From contig CM055095.1 in the NCBI GenBank assembly GCA_029204225.1, positions 58,922,865 to 58,986,864 of the forward strand: DNA of 64,000 nucleotides, read 5' to 3'. Positions 35,401 to 47,174 of the stretch are shown here, in pieces (positions within the stretch are counted from its first letter, which is position 1; each line of letters starts with the position of its first letter). The notes below the pieces were generated by a model. That model searched no databases. It was not told where the DNA came from and saw nothing but the letters and a program-made list of their open reading frames with translations. Source of the stretch: Diphasiastrum complanatum (Eukaryota; Streptophyta; Lycopodiopsida; Lycopodiales; Lycopodiaceae). The position numbers and the translations under genes were made by a program.

Positions 35401-38400
35401 GGCTTGAAAAGGAAGCTCAGGTGAAGGCACGCCCTTCAAAGAGGTACCTAATATCTTGCCCTTGTGAATGCTATTCTATTTCTGCAACATTTGTCGGACA
35501 CACCTTCTGAACACCTGAAAATTTCACTTTGTTCTTTTGTTGTGTTCCTTAAAAAGTCCAAAATAAAAATGCAAGAAATTGGATTTTAACATGGTTTTCT
35601 GATATACAGCTTTCCTGCAAAAAATGGAGTTTTATTTTTCCGTATGTAAGGGTTTATTTTGCTGGTTTGAAGCAGGACTATAGATTTTTTGACAAGTGGG
35701 TTGTTACTATAGTACCATAAGTTTTCACAAGCACCCCTTATAGAGGCATAGCTTTTGTAAACTATCATTGTGATTTGTATCTAGGGGATCTTGCCCAGCA
35801 CAACAGAGAGATTAATTTGTAGTTGTTGAGCAATTTTTGCTTTTTGGTCTCCTGTTGCAAATGAGAAAACAAGAATACCTTAGAGAAATTTCCAGTTGGT
35901 TTAGCCTCTGCTCATACAATGACATCTTCAAGTTTAAGTCCATGGCTTACTTGGATGCCATGTGTCAATATCCTTTTGTTGTGGGGTAACACAAAGCTAT
36001 GGACGTGTGGGAGTGCACACAATTGACACATATCGATGGTTGTGACATTAACATGTTGGTGGAGGTGACCTCACATGTACTATGTATATAGAGGTAGATC
36101 TCCATGAGATGGAGAATTAAAAGCTCTTTCCACGTGGTTAGGCTAGGACAATATCTTGCCTCTCAAGATGTAGGTATGCAAAGGTTGAAGCTGGGATGCG
36201 GTGGCCTAAAGGTGAATTAGTTGAGTTGGAGGATTTGACTACCTTTGCATCAGCAATGCTGGGAAAGATTGTAGGCATTCATCGACACCATGTGAGAAAC
36301 TAGATGGTTTCTAAATTTTTGGTACACTGGAAAGGGAATTTAGATGATGACACGTGAGAGAGGGAAGACTACTTAAGATTGACGTTCCCTGGCTTGCTCC
36401 CTCTAGGAGGCAGCATTTAAAGGTGGAGGGAATATTACATACCCATAAGGGCACGTAGTAGCTTATGTGAGGTGAAGGTCTCGTTATACGGGACAAAATG
36501 TTGATCTGGAGCTATACGTTGTTTGGTGCCACATGTCAGTATCCTATTAGCACAGTGTAACTCATAGTTATTGACCTGCGATAGCGCGCGCAACTAACAC
36601 ATGTCAATGGTTGTTTGACATGACCATGTTGGTGAAGGTGAGCACATCTGTACTATGTATATAGAGGTGGATCATTCATTCTCGCTTGGAGAATGAAGAG
36701 CTCTTTTCACGTGGTTATGCCGCGGGACAAGATCTTTCCTCAAGGTGTAGTTATGTGAGGGTTGAAGCAAGGATGCATGGTATGGGATGGCGTATTTTGG
36801 TGGAGATTTAAGTGTGCTCATTAATGGTCTATAGCTGCACGGGGGTGAGACTACAATATCTCAATGGATGGGTGGTAACAGAGCGTTTGACATCTGATTA
36901 TGTCCTTGTAGGAAAGCAAGAGTCAAGTCACCAAGATCTAGTTACCAATCAATCTCCATAGAAAACAAGAGAGAAGAGGCTGGGCGCCCAACTCTAAGAG
37001 AGAGAGAGAAAACAACAACAAGAGCCATGGAGAGCAACGCTTAGCCAAACTGTCAAAATGGAATACACAATGAGCATCTAAGTACTCTACCTGGATGTGG
37101 CCAAATGCCACCAAACCCTAAGGTTAACCACTTACTAAATGTAGGGCACCCCCAAAAGTCAAGATAGGGCCGCTAAACAAAATTAGACCCCTAAGAACCC
37201 ACGAGTTAGTACATGACCAAAATTGGGTCCAACTGAACTTAAGACAAACTTAAGATGGCCTAAATAACTAAATACCCATGGTTACACAAATCTCGACCTT
37301 TTGTGTCAAAGTAACCTATGGATTAACTTCAGCATAGTCATTTATTTCTAACACCCTCCTTAAATGACAATGCAAAAACTGAAATCTTCACTATGTAACA
37401 AAACCAACACGTGGTATCAAATTTAAAGCTTTGCATAAAGCTTCAAATCTGACTCTAGGCAACGCCTTAGTGAAGAGGTCCGCAATATTATCCTCCGTAG
37501 GACAATATTCAAGTAAAATGTCGCCATCATGAAGTCTCTGCCGAACAAAGTGATAATGGATCTCGATGTGCTTCGTCCTCGCATGAAAAACAGGATTCCG
37601 TGCAATGGCAATAGCACTTTGACTATCACTCAAGATAACAGTGGCTGAGGGCTTGCCAAACTTCATGTCAACAAGTAGTCTTCTCAGCCATAAACACTCC
37701 ATTGTGGCTGAAAATATCGCTCTATATTCCTCCTCACTAGAAGAAGTAGCAACAATGGGCTGCTTTTTACTTAACCAAAAAATTGTAGAATTTCCATAGA
37801 AAAAGCAATGTCCACTTCTAGAGCGTCTAGTGTCTTGATCTCCACCCCAATCCGAGTCACTAAAACTAACCAAACATGCATCATCACAAGCAGGAAAAAC
37901 CAGTTCATGACTTCTTGTTGCTTGAAGATATCGAAAGATCCTCTTCAACGCTTTCCAATGTGATGTCATCGGGGCATGCGTGAATTGACTCATGAGTGAG
38001 ACACTAAGAGAAATGTCCCATTACATAAATGAGACAGCCAATAGCTTGACTATATAAAGTAGTGTCAAATGATTCACCATCACCTTGACTACTTAATTTC
38101 AGACCTGTCTCCATAGGTGTAGCAACCGGCTTGCAATCTTCCATCTTGAATCGCTTCAAAATCTGCCCAATGTAACGTTCTTGAGAGATGAAAATTCCAG
38201 CCCCTTCTTGTACAAATTCAAGACCAAGATAAAAGTGCAATAGGCCTAAATCTGAGGTTTCAAAAACCATACTAAGATCAAGTATTACGGCATCAATGTG
38301 CTGCTCATTACTCCCCGTAATAATAATATCATCAACATAAAGCAAAATAATGATGATATAATCTGAAGTATGCTTGACATAAAGAGTAGATTCGCTAGGA

Positions 38401-41400
38401 CTATTAGTAAACCCTCGATCACAAAAGTAGGCATGTATCTTTTGATACCACATCCTCGGAGCTTGCTTCAGTCCATAAAGTGCCTTCTTGAGAAGACAAA
38501 CTTTATCTTCTTAGCCTTCAACCAAAAAACTAGTAGGTTGTTGAAGGTACACTTCCTCATTGAGATCACCATTGAGGAATGCTGTCTTTATGTCAAGTTG
38601 CCACAAACGCCAACCAAAGTGGGCAGCCAAAGAGGTTACTACCCTCACGGTAGTCATCCGAGCAGTAGGAGAAAAAGTCTCCTCATAATCAATCCCCTTT
38701 TGATGAGCATAGCCTTTGGCAACGAGCCTTGCCTTGTACCTTTCAATGGTACCATCTGCCTTATACTTGATTTTGTATACCCATTTAGAACCAATTGCCT
38801 TCTTCCCATGAGGAAAATCAACAAGAACCCAAATCTGGTTCTTCATAAGTGAGTCATACTTATCTTGCATCGCATCCTCCCAACATTTTACTCCCTTGGC
38901 CTTTTCAAAGAAAACAGGTTCTTCCGCAACATCTCCATGAGATGTAAGAGCAAAATCTGAAAAATCAGCATAGTCCACTGATTTTGTAGAGGCACGTGTC
39001 TTTCCTTCATAAAATTAACCTACTTTGCTATCCCGCAAAGTCGACAATAGCCACCGTGGGACTATTTTGGGCTGTTTAACAGCCATGTCTCTTCTTACAA
39101 TTTGCTGTCCAAGATCCTCCGACACTGCACTTGGCTGTCCAAGATCTTCCAAAACTGGTCCTTGCTGTCCAACAGTTCCTGCAAGCTGATTTTGAGCAAC
39201 AACGAGGGGTTCTTGATGAACAATAGGCTCTAAACTTGATGAGGTGTTGGGCAGGTCGAAACTGGTTTATTGCTGCCCCTTATCTCCAGCAATAGAAGAT
39301 GGTACCAAATCTGGAAAAACTTCAACATTCACACTATGTGGGCTGTCCCTCTTCAGATGTGAGTTGGGGCCACATTTAATGAATTCTTTTCATCAAAATG
39401 CACATCACGACTAACAATAATCTTGTTAGTGCTCAAATTGAACAACCTATAGCCTTTGCTTTCACTACTATAGCCAACAAAAATGCATTTAACTCCTTTA
39501 TCCTCAAGCTTTGTACGAAGTTTATTTGGAACAAAAGCATAAGCCGTACAACCAAAAATGCGAAAGTGAGAGATTGTAGGTTTCTTTCCCTACCAAACTT
39601 CATAAGGAATTTATACTTTCAATGCTTAAGTAGGACAACGATTGCTTATGTATTCTGCCATTATAACCGCTTCAGCCCAAAGCTTGTAAGGCAGCCCCTT
39701 TGCTTTGAGCATGCAACGGGCCATCTCCATAAGTGTGCGATTCTTTCGCTCGGCAACACCATTTTGTTGAGGCGTATAGGGAGTTGTCATTTGATGTAGA
39801 ATTCCCTTTTCTCGAAGAAATGCACCGAACGTATTCTTAATGTATTCCCCTCCTCGATCGGTGCGTAGGGTCTTCAAAGAATGCCCAAACTGATTTTCCA
39901 CCATTGCTAGAAAATCTTTGAAACGTTGAAAAAATTCCGATTTAGCCTTCATAGGATAGATCCATGTAAAACGGGAAAAGTCATCGATAAAAGTCACAAA
40001 ATAGATGCACTTTCCAATGGATTCGGTCCTCATTGGACCACAAACATCACTATGAACCAAATCAAATTTATCAAGAACCCTTATAGTTCCATCAATTGGA
40101 AAAGGTTTCCTTTGAAACTTTCCAAGTATGCACCCCTTTCATACATGCCCTTCCGGCTGCTCAATAGTAGGAATGTCTTCTACCATATTAAATGTCTTCA
40201 GCTTCTTCAAACTTGCAAAGTTGAGATGCCCAAACCTTGCATGCCACAATTCAGCCAACTCCAATGATTGTGATGTAGAAGCAACAAGACATGTAGAGAG
40301 AATTCGTCGCTCATAGGTATCCATAATGAATAAGCCAACATGCATCGTTCCCGAAACAATAATCAAGAGTGATCTTTTAGGATCCTTGACAAGACACTTA
40401 TCTTCTTTGAACTCAACAACTAGTCCTTGCTTCAACATAGTTGAAACCGAAAGAAGATTCTTCTTGATTTCTGGAACATAAAGCACATTCTTAATGTACT
40501 TTTCTTCACCATTAGGCAAAATGATGGCTACAATTCCAATTCCATGAATAGAATAAGATGCATCATCCGCACATTGTACCTTACTTCCATTTTGCACTTT
40601 CACTAATTTAGTGAATGCTTCTTTGCGAGAAGTCATTGGACGAGTAGCACCACTATCAATCACCCATTCAATGGGCTGAAAATCAGCAACTTGCAAAACA
40701 AAATCTGAATTCCTCATAGATGTAGTAGTACTAGTAGCAAGTGAAGCACTAGTATTAATTCCTTTACTCTCCTCTTTCGCAAGCTTCATCTTACAATCCT
40801 TGATAAAGTGCCCATACTTCTTGCAATAATGGCACTTCCCTTTCTTCTTTTGAGTGTTGACATTTTGACCTCCAATGGGCTTTTGCTCATCCTTGGAAGG
40901 AGGATTCCCCTTTCCTTTTGACTTGCCTTTGCCCTTGCCTTTCGTGAAGAAAGCTTGATCTTGTTGAGTGTCACCTGCAAAGTTTTGCCTTGTTTGCTCC
41001 TCTTGAAGAAGCAGCCCAACAAGTTCATCAAAGGAGGGTTGCTGTCCCCTAAGAGAGATACTCAAAGATGAAACAAATGGAAGATAAGATGAAGGTAATG
41101 AGTTGAGAGTAATGGAAACAAATTGAGCATCCTCAATTATCTCATCAATATTGAGAAGCTCCTCACGAATTCCTTGATCTTCGTCAAGTGATTGGTCACT
41201 TGATCCCCTTCTTGCATCTTCAACAAAGAAAGCTGATTTCTAAGATACACCACTCTTGCTGGATTTTTGACTCTATACATAGTATAAAGTGTATCCCACG
41301 CACTTTTAGATGTCTTACAAGACTTAATATGAGGTAAGATAGATCTTTTCACAGCAAGAGCAACCATAGAATGTGCTTGTGCATCCCTTCTATCCACTTC

Positions 41401-44400
41401 TTTTGTTCTTCCGAAGATGTAGAAGATGATGTTGATGATGATGATCCACAAGGTGTAGGAGGTGCCAAAGACGGAGGCCTTTCCTCATCATTATTGACCA
41501 AATCCCACAGCTCTTTCGCTATGAGAAGATTCTTCATCATGTAACTCCACAAGGAGTAGTTTGTGCCATCCAACCGATCTTCACTAAACAAAGAACCGAT
41601 AGCTTCCAATTCTTTAGCCATTACCTCCAACAAAATTTTATTACTCCTCCAAGATCTCTGTTGGGCGCCCTCCTTCAACCTGAAAAGAGAGACACAAGCT
41701 GATCCAAACTCCACTTGGAAAGATCAGCAGGATGCCGAAATTTCACAACAAAAAGCAGAGAGGCTCCCCTTCTGGTAGGGCGCCAACAAACAAGCTTGCT
41801 ACAGATCCAGTAGCTCTGATAACCATGTAGGAAAGCAAGAGTCAAGTCACCAAGATCTGGGTATCAATCAATCTCCACAGAAAACAAGAGAAAGGAGGCT
41901 GGGCGCCCAACTCTAAGAGAGAGAGAGAGAGAAAACAACAACAAGAGCAATGGAGAGCAATGCTTAGCCAAACTGTCAAAATGGAATACACAATGCGCAT
42001 CTAAGTACTCTACTTGGATGAGTACAAATGCCACCAAACCCTAAGGTTAACCACTTACTAAATGTAGGGCACCCCCAAAAGTCAAGATAGGGCCCCTATA
42101 CAAAATTAGATGCCTAAGGACCCACGAGTCAGTACATGACCAAAATTGGGTCCAATTGAACTTAAGACAAACTTAAGATGGCCTAAATAATTAAATACCC
42201 ATGGTTACACAAATCTCAACCTTTTGGGTCAAAGTAACCTATGGATTAACTTCAGCATAGTCATTTATTTTTAACAGTCCTTACATTGGTCGGTCTCGAC
42301 AATGGGTTTCTAACACCGCCTCAAGTACAAGCCTTGACAGTTTACTTCTCATTGTCACACTGGGTGCCTCAATCTGGTAAGTAGAGGGGTGATGAGACTT
42401 TGTGTGTTTGTTAAAAATACTCTAATGCACCAGAAGAGAATCCATGTCTTTGAGGTCTAGTTTTCTCTTGCTCTTTAGAGTGCCTTCCTGAAAATGAAGG
42501 TCGCCTCACATTCCTTTCAAAGGTGCTTGGGTTCAAAGTGCTGTATAAAATGTAGTGATGATTGCTGAATTTTGCCCTGTTTGTGAATCGGGGAGCGTTT
42601 TGAATATTTCTGATGCTTAGTTTTCCATCTGCTGTTGTTCATCATCATTTCAATTCCAAATGTTATTACTCATCATGATTATTGTTGGCATTCCAAGAAG
42701 TTAGCTCTCTTTTGCAAATTATTGGATGTTCTTAACCTTGTATAGCAAATGTACGTGCATCTTCTGGAATCTGTTGCTTATATTTCTTTATCTTGCAGTG
42801 GCAAGACAATCGAGCTCGACGACGTTACCTTTCACCAATGTGTCAACTTGACCAGATTCAATTCTGAAAAGACTGTGAGCTTTGTTCCACCCGATGGAGA
42901 GTTTGAGCTTATGAAGTGAGCGATTGATTTTAAATCGGTTTTGTGGATTTCTGTGCAGAATGAGTCGAGTTCTTGTAGAATCTCTAAACTTCCTGATCTT
43001 GATGGAGATTGTTCTTGATGGTTATATATGCTCACAACATTTACATATTTTGTCTTCTACTGTGGTCTCCTAAAGCCATGATCACCAATGTTTTATTGAG
43101 ACTGTTGCATCGTCTGACAGATATCGAATCACAGAGGGTATCAATCTTCCATTTCGAGTATTTCCCAGCATTAAAGAGTTGGGTCGCACCCGAATGGAAG
43201 TCAATGTGAAGGTATACAATCATATATATTGCATTGCTGTTATGGTTTGAGTCAGTCATTGTCTGTGATATGCCATGGTTATTTTTCCTGAACTTCACAA
43301 AACTAGGCGTTTGGTAGTTGAGTTAGGATCAATTTTTTTCTGGTTCATGTCCATCTTATAACTCTATCTTCTCAAGTAATGTGCATGTACTTTCGTTCTG
43401 CTATATAATGGTTGAGCAAAAGAACAATTTTCTGTGCTCCTTGATGATGTTAGGCATTTCAAATTTATAGCACGTAATCTTCAAAACTTTTTTGTAACTG
43501 CAGAATTATCTCTTTGGCCAATATTGGTTGTGTTTGCATGAAAGTTAACTTTGTTAAAGGAGGAAAAGGGTGTTCATTGGAAGTATTTGTCGGTTACACT
43601 TATACAGGAACACTGCTGTTCAGGAAACCACGTCTTCTTTATCTATAGGCTAGTTTGCTGGTGGTTATTTTTTTTCTGTGCACAAATCTTCTAAGTTCTT
43701 TCAAAAATCTTGAAATTTGTTTCTCCCTTCGCTTCTATTACATCTTTTTTGGACTTGACATTTTGAGATATGAGATTTTGCTTCAACTATACAAATTGGG
43801 AGTCCAAGAAAAGGAGTCAATTGCTACACAACTTGCATTTGTGTCTCTTGTTTCTATATCATTCCATGTATAAGTCTTCATTGAGCATGCTTCTTTATGA
43901 ACTTTTGTGCTGGAAGTAACTTCAAAAGTTGATCACATGTACTCAAATGTTGTCCTGTAGGTGAAAAGTCTGTTTGGTGCCAAGATGTTCGCACTTGGTG
44001 TACTGGTGAAGGTTCCTGTTCCCAAGCAGACAGCAAAAGCAAATTTCCAAGTGACTTCGGGTCGCGCTAAATATAATGCTTCAGTTGACTGTCTGGTTTG
44101 GAAGTAAGTATATAGTGCTGTTATTATTGATTACATCTTTAGGAAGCCAGTTCTCAATTTGCAGCATCCATAATTGATGACTACGTTGACCCACTTTTAA
44201 AACAGGATCAGAAAATTTCCAGGACAAGCAGAACTAACTATGAGTGCCGAGGTTGAGTTAATCTCTACAATGGCAGAAAAGAAAGCCTGGACACGGCCTC
44301 CTATACAAATGGAATTTCAGGTGCTCGAATTGGATGGATTTCATTCTCTTTGTTTGTTCATCAACGTAGTGTTTTTCGCTGAGCTCAGCTTAGCCATTCT

Positions 44401-44755
44401 CTGCTAGATTTGTTTGTATGTTTCTGAAGAAATGTCACAGTGACATATCAAAATGTTTCAATTCTTGTGTAGGTTCCTATGTTTACTGCTTCTGGGCTAC
44501 GCGTCAGGTTTCTTAAGGTAACATGCATTCCTACCTTTGCTAGTACGCTGTTAGTGTTTTGATGTTTTCTTCTTAACAGTGCTGCTATAAGAGAGCTTCA
44601 GCTTCTATTTTTCAGTTTTCTGAAGCAGAAGACAGATTCACTAAAACATTATGCACCTGTTATATGTTGGTAAGGTCTGGGAAAAAAGTGGCTATAACAC
44701 AGTGGAGTGGGTTCGGTACATCACCCGAGCTGGCTCTTATGAGATACGCTGCTAA
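27222..44755 (+). CDS. AP2M: AP-2 complex subunit mu (AP2M), complete, 13 exons
   Basis: Medium subunit of the AP-2 clathrin adaptor, which binds Yxx-phi cargo signals and phosphoinositide at the plasma membrane in endocytosis. Exons: 27222-27304, 31737-31914, 32452-32542, 33344-33438, 33727-33819, 33915-33963, 35305-35443, 42799-42915, 43121-43211, 43961-44103, 44206-44320, 44473-44517, 44675-44755 (TAA). All have GT/AG borders and matching phases; the sum is 1320 nt, 439 residues, against 438 in Arabidopsis. It starts [20 protein letters not shown] (sigma-like longin domain, to about 140) and ends [15 protein letters not shown] (mu-homology domain, about 170-439). The phosphorylated Thr of animal mu2 corresponds to T164 in [11 protein letters not shown]; cargo-pocket residues appear kept as F182, D184, W425 and R427. 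No frame break is visible, so the gene looks functional despite the transposons in its introns. Start chosen because it gives the conserved N-terminus. Confidence 0.96.
29100..29870 (-). mobile_element. Chromovirus (Gypsy) relic: chromodomain and LTR-like tail in AP2M intron 1
   Basis: The minus-strand open frame 29601-29882 reads [16 protein letters not shown], then [17 protein letters not shown], a chromodomain of the kind found at the C-terminus of chromovirus integrase. Below it (29100-29600) lies non-coding sequence with a duplicated phrase (catgtgtcactcattcactg near 29256 and 29333), suited to be its 3' untranslated region and LTR. The rest of pol is missing. It is antisense to AP2M. 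Confidence 0.75.
29880..30650. repeat. Palindrome-rich segment with repeated GGAACG/CGTTCC motifs
   Basis: Within AP2M intron 1, ggaacgtactgta (29985-29997) and tacagtacgttcc (30005-30017) form a perfect 13-bp inverted repeat with a 7-base spacer. GGAACG or its complement recurs at about 30017, 30040, 30608 and 30636, clustering near the two ends of the ~750-bp segment, and ccgttccgaacgg near 30606 is itself nearly palindromic. Clustered subterminal motifs are typical of some DNA transposons, but terminal inverted repeats and target duplication were not established. Confidence 0.45.
32342..32412. repeat. Compound (GT)n(GA)n microsatellite in AP2M intron 2
   Basis: A GT run of about 25 bp is followed directly by a GA run of about 46 bp, 40 bp before exon 3. 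The purine-only GA tract sits near the expected branch-point and polypyrimidine region of the intron, though a short T-rich stretch remains between it and the acceptor at 32451. Confidence 0.95.
34423..34951. mobile_element. Inverted-repeat element with an internal 180-bp duplication, AP2M intron 6
   Basis: A 529-bp segment has perfect 23-bp terminal inverted repeats: aaaagcatggtttgg.. at 34423-34445 and ..ccaaaccatgctttt at 34929-34951. Between them a ~180-bp unit occurs twice, starting near 34521 and 34701 (shared phrases aactttttaaccgta, tatgtcatgtaacatatca and gcgctttctaa). It has no coding capacity, so it looks like a non-autonomous DNA transposon (MITE-like). I could not identify a convincing target-site duplication, so the superfamily is open. 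Confidence 0.75.
35950..36901 (+). mobile_element. Gypsy chromovirus relic: LTR, chromodomain, LTR, in AP2M intron 7
   Basis: Two related stretches (about 35950-36185 and 36515-36780) share ordered phrases: a ccaNNtgtca start, a gttggtg(g/a)aggtga segment, gtactatgtatatagaggt with a TATA box, and agctctttNcacgtggtta. They fit a pair of diverged LTRs. Between them, near 36190-36450, the plus strand reads [14 protein letters not shown] (chromodomain core) with internal stops, then LTFPGL. Almost all of the internal region is gone. The Copia element at 36907 lies directly to its right. Confidence 0.65.
36907..37353 (-). repeat. 3' LTR of the intronic Copia
   Basis: 447 bp; on the minus strand it runs TGTTAGAAATAAATGACT .. 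GCTTTCCTACA. It is matched along its whole length by 41826-42276. Confidence 0.95.
37391..37993 (-). pseudogene. Copia RNase H
   Basis: The 200-codon frame begins in the connection region ([18 protein letters not shown]) and carries the RNase H signatures [53 protein letters not shown] and [15 protein letters not shown], then [11 protein letters not shown]. It is itself uninterrupted and ends 35 bp before the polypurine tract. It is separated from RT by a stop (about 37994-38003). Confidence 0.9.
38004..38978 (-). pseudogene. Copia reverse transcriptase in two frames
   Basis: The N-terminal frame (38511-38978) has [39 protein letters not shown] and [19 protein letters not shown], including the first catalytic Asp, and ends at a stop. 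The second frame (38004-38453) has [12 protein letters not shown] with the catalytic YVDD and [20 protein letters not shown] stop or shift near 38453-38511 separates them, so the enzyme is inactive. Confidence 0.9.
39626..40060 (-). pseudogene. Copia integrase core
   Basis: One open frame carries the DDE core: VHSDVCGPM (first Asp), LRTDRGGEY (second Asp) and [12 protein letters not shown] (Glu). It ends with [17 protein letters not shown] and a stop. Integrase C-terminal readings with stops follow below it (39000-39600: [19 protein letters not shown] and [11 protein letters not shown]). Confidence 0.9.
40139..41714 (-). pseudogene. Copia gag, protease and GAG-pre-integrase
   Basis: Gag opens in 41349-41714 ([16 protein letters not shown], the Copia gag N-terminal motif), shifts frame to 41137-41451 ([14 protein letters not shown]), and continues in 40139-41065 with a Lys/Gly-rich stretch, the zinc knuckle [14 protein letters not shown], the protease [13 protein letters not shown] and the pre-integrase [11 protein letters not shown]. 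At least two frameshifts break gag. The long third frame, about 308 codons, is uninterrupted and ends at a stop just before integrase. Confidence 0.9.
41826..42276 (-). repeat. 5' LTR of the intronic Copia
   Basis: 451 bp, colinear with 36907-37353; the length difference is a 4-bp expansion of an internal GA run. The primer-binding site follows at once on its minus-strand 3' side. Confidence 0.95.
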
Positions 44756-46640
44756 TATGCTAATATCAAGAAATCAAGTGTTTTTCTCTTGGTGTATCTT
44801 TCAAGGAGAAACTTGCCCCGGATGTTGCTAGACATCATATTGTTTTTTAAAAATTTAAATATTGGTGTACCAAAATCAATAAGTCTGCAATATGCAAGCT
44901 TTTTCGACATTAGCGTGTTGTACATAGCTCGTGAAGTAACTCCATAGCTTGCATGGGGTGATTTGTACAACAAGGCTCTCTGATGGAAAGCATTACTACC
45001 TTGGTCAGAAAGCTGAGCTATTTCCTTGCCGTTGAGCTATTTCCTATACCCTCTTATGAATATCTATTTGAGCAATTGAGATGTAATGCTGGTGCTGACT
45101 TTTGATGTGTGGTGCTTGTATTATTTTGTTTCACAGAAGTGCTTGTCTTAGCGTCAGCTTTTGAGTTTCAACATACAGGTCAATTTCCATTTATAGCAGA
45201 AATCTAGAAAGAAGATGATGTTTGTCAGAAACTAGAAATACAGTAGTGCTTGCAATCTGACTACCTTGCGTAAGAATTAAGGCCATGATTTTGAGAAGGG
45301 AGGGCCATCTAAAAATACTGTCAACATTTGCATTGGCTCCTTGTGATAACATATGCTTGCGTTCTGGCCCTCCTACAAATGTATGAAATTCTTAACAAAG
45401 ATCTTGAGGAACAAAATTAAAATTTTTTTGGAAAGCCTTACTGGGTAGAATGGCTTGTGCCCGCCCCATTCCATTGTGTAATGGATACTTGAATCTTTTT
45501 TAGAGCAATCCTACGGTGCCATGTGGCAGGCGCACCTGACGCCTGACGTGCAGCAGAATCAGCGCTAAATTTTTTTTAGACCAATCCGATGCTGCCATAT
45601 GGCAGGTGCAGTTGACGCAGGCAGAATCAACACTAATTTTAAAAAAAAAAACAGATAACTATTCCGCTTTTTAATCTGTTCAGAAATGGGCAGAATAGTC
45701 ACCAAGAATCCATTACGTGCTTGTGAATGGTCCTACTAATGCAAACTCATCGTAATCTAATGCACTAAAGAGTAAAGATAGGGACCGTGGGTCAACATGA
45801 TAAATGACCATGTGAATAAGGTTCGGGAAGTAAAAGCCCCTAGTATTGTCTATACCAATTATATGATATGTTTGTAAGTCTCTCTTACTAAAAAGAACAT
45901 TGTCCTTGGAGGTTGGCAATATGTAGAAGAGAGTCATGCATTTGAAAATGAAAGACTATGTCACAAAACATAAGACTACAAAAATACACCGAGTTGAAAA
46001 TGTTACCATAGAATGTTGATGTTGTATTGTAGCTCGGGAAATGCAAGTGTTAGATTAGTAGGCAACATTAATCTATAGATGTATAATTAGAGATGGTTGC
46101 AGAACGTTGATGCTAAACTTTGTAAAGCTAGAAGATAGGCCAAAGAATGACAACATAGGCATGATGACATGATATGCCAACAATTTGATAGTAATGCTGT
46201 AGCAAATGAGCATAAGATGATAATTTTATGGTCCAACAATGCCAAATAAAGGCATGATAATGAACATCATAGGTAGAGAGTGCAATTACAATGTAAACAT
46301 AAACAAATATGTAAATCATAATCGAGTAGAGTCTCATAAATAAAACATTGTACACCGTAAATAAACCCGCTGTAAAGATCAACCACATTGGAATTCATAA
46401 GATAGGTCATTCATTTTTTTAGTCATACATCCATTTTTTTGGTATCATTTGGTCACTCATCCATCCATATACTAGAAACATCGACTGTTGACTCATGCAT
46501 CCATTCATTCATTCCTACATCCATTTGCCATGTCGCATTGGCTCAAACCATACATCCATACTTAAAAGAACTTTCATTTTCTTGAAAGGCAATTGAATTT
46601 GACGCCATACATAACTCCTATACATAACTCATACAATCAT
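44756..46640. other. AP2M 3' flank and gene-free stretch
   Basis: No gene or element is recognised. A local duplication lies at 45500-45640: the phrases caatcc(t/g)a, tgccatNtggcaggNgca and gcagaatca occur twice about 80 bp apart, each followed by a T- or A-rich run. The rest is AT-rich with no motif. Confidence 0.5.
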
Positions 46641-46682
46641 GCTTTTGTCTAGCAAATCCACTAGAAAAAAATACTTATTTGA

Positions 46683-47174
46683 TTGACTAGACAATCATCG
46701 AGTCTGCTACATAGTACAAGTCAATTGTATGTGGCAAAGGGCTATGCTCAAAGGTATGGCATTGACTATGAGAAGACTTTTGCACATGTGGCAAAGATGG
46801 TAACAATTTGGATCCTTATTTGTCTTGCAAAGTTATGTGGGAGTTGGCTTGGTGGATTTTCAAATCCATCACTTGGATTTTTAATATGTACATTAAGCTA
46901 TCTTCAAAATCAAATTGTTGATGCCACAATTGTTGTATTACTAGAGGAGGAGGAGCATAAAATGAGGTTTTTTGTAAATTTGTCTAGCTCGAGTGATATG
47001 GTTTTGTTTACTAAGCGGAGAGCTAAGCAATCTAGGAAGAATGCTAAAAGTATTGATAACTAGAATTTTAAGTGCCATTATTGTGGCAAGATGGGAAATT
47101 GAAAATATGCCAACGAGTGTCATAAGAAGAAGAGCGATTTTGAGACAAAGAAATTAAAAGGGCAAAGAGAGTAT
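46683..47174 (+). mobile_element. Chimeric Copia relic: RT fragment joined to a gag end
   Basis: The open frame 46683-47063 begins with the Copia RT segment YVAKGYAQRYGIDYEKTF and continues without a stop into a gag-like end (QIVDATIVVLLEEEEHK, as in the gag segment before the zinc knuckle). Past the stop at 47061 the same region reads FKCHYCGKMGN and YANECHKKK, a zinc knuckle broken by a stop. RT before gag is the reverse of the normal order. Confidence 0.7.

Larger units (their letters stand above)
36902..42281 (-). mobile_element. Nearly full-length Copia element with target-site duplication, antisense in AP2M intron 7
   Basis: The element spans 36907-42276, flanked by the 5-bp direct repeat GTCCT (36902-36906 and 42277-42281). 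LTRs are 36907-37353 (3' LTR) and 41826-42276 (5' LTR), TG..CA bounded. By eye they differ at about 24 of 447 aligned bases plus a GA-repeat indel, roughly 5%. The primer site reads TGGTTATCAGAGC on the minus strand (just below 41826), close to the initiator tRNA-Met site TGGTATCAGAGC, with one extra base. The polypurine tract aaggaggg adjoins the 3' LTR (37354-37361). All Copia domains are present in order, broken by frameshifts and stops. It accounts for most of the 7.35-kb intron 7 (35444-42798). Confidence 0.95.
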
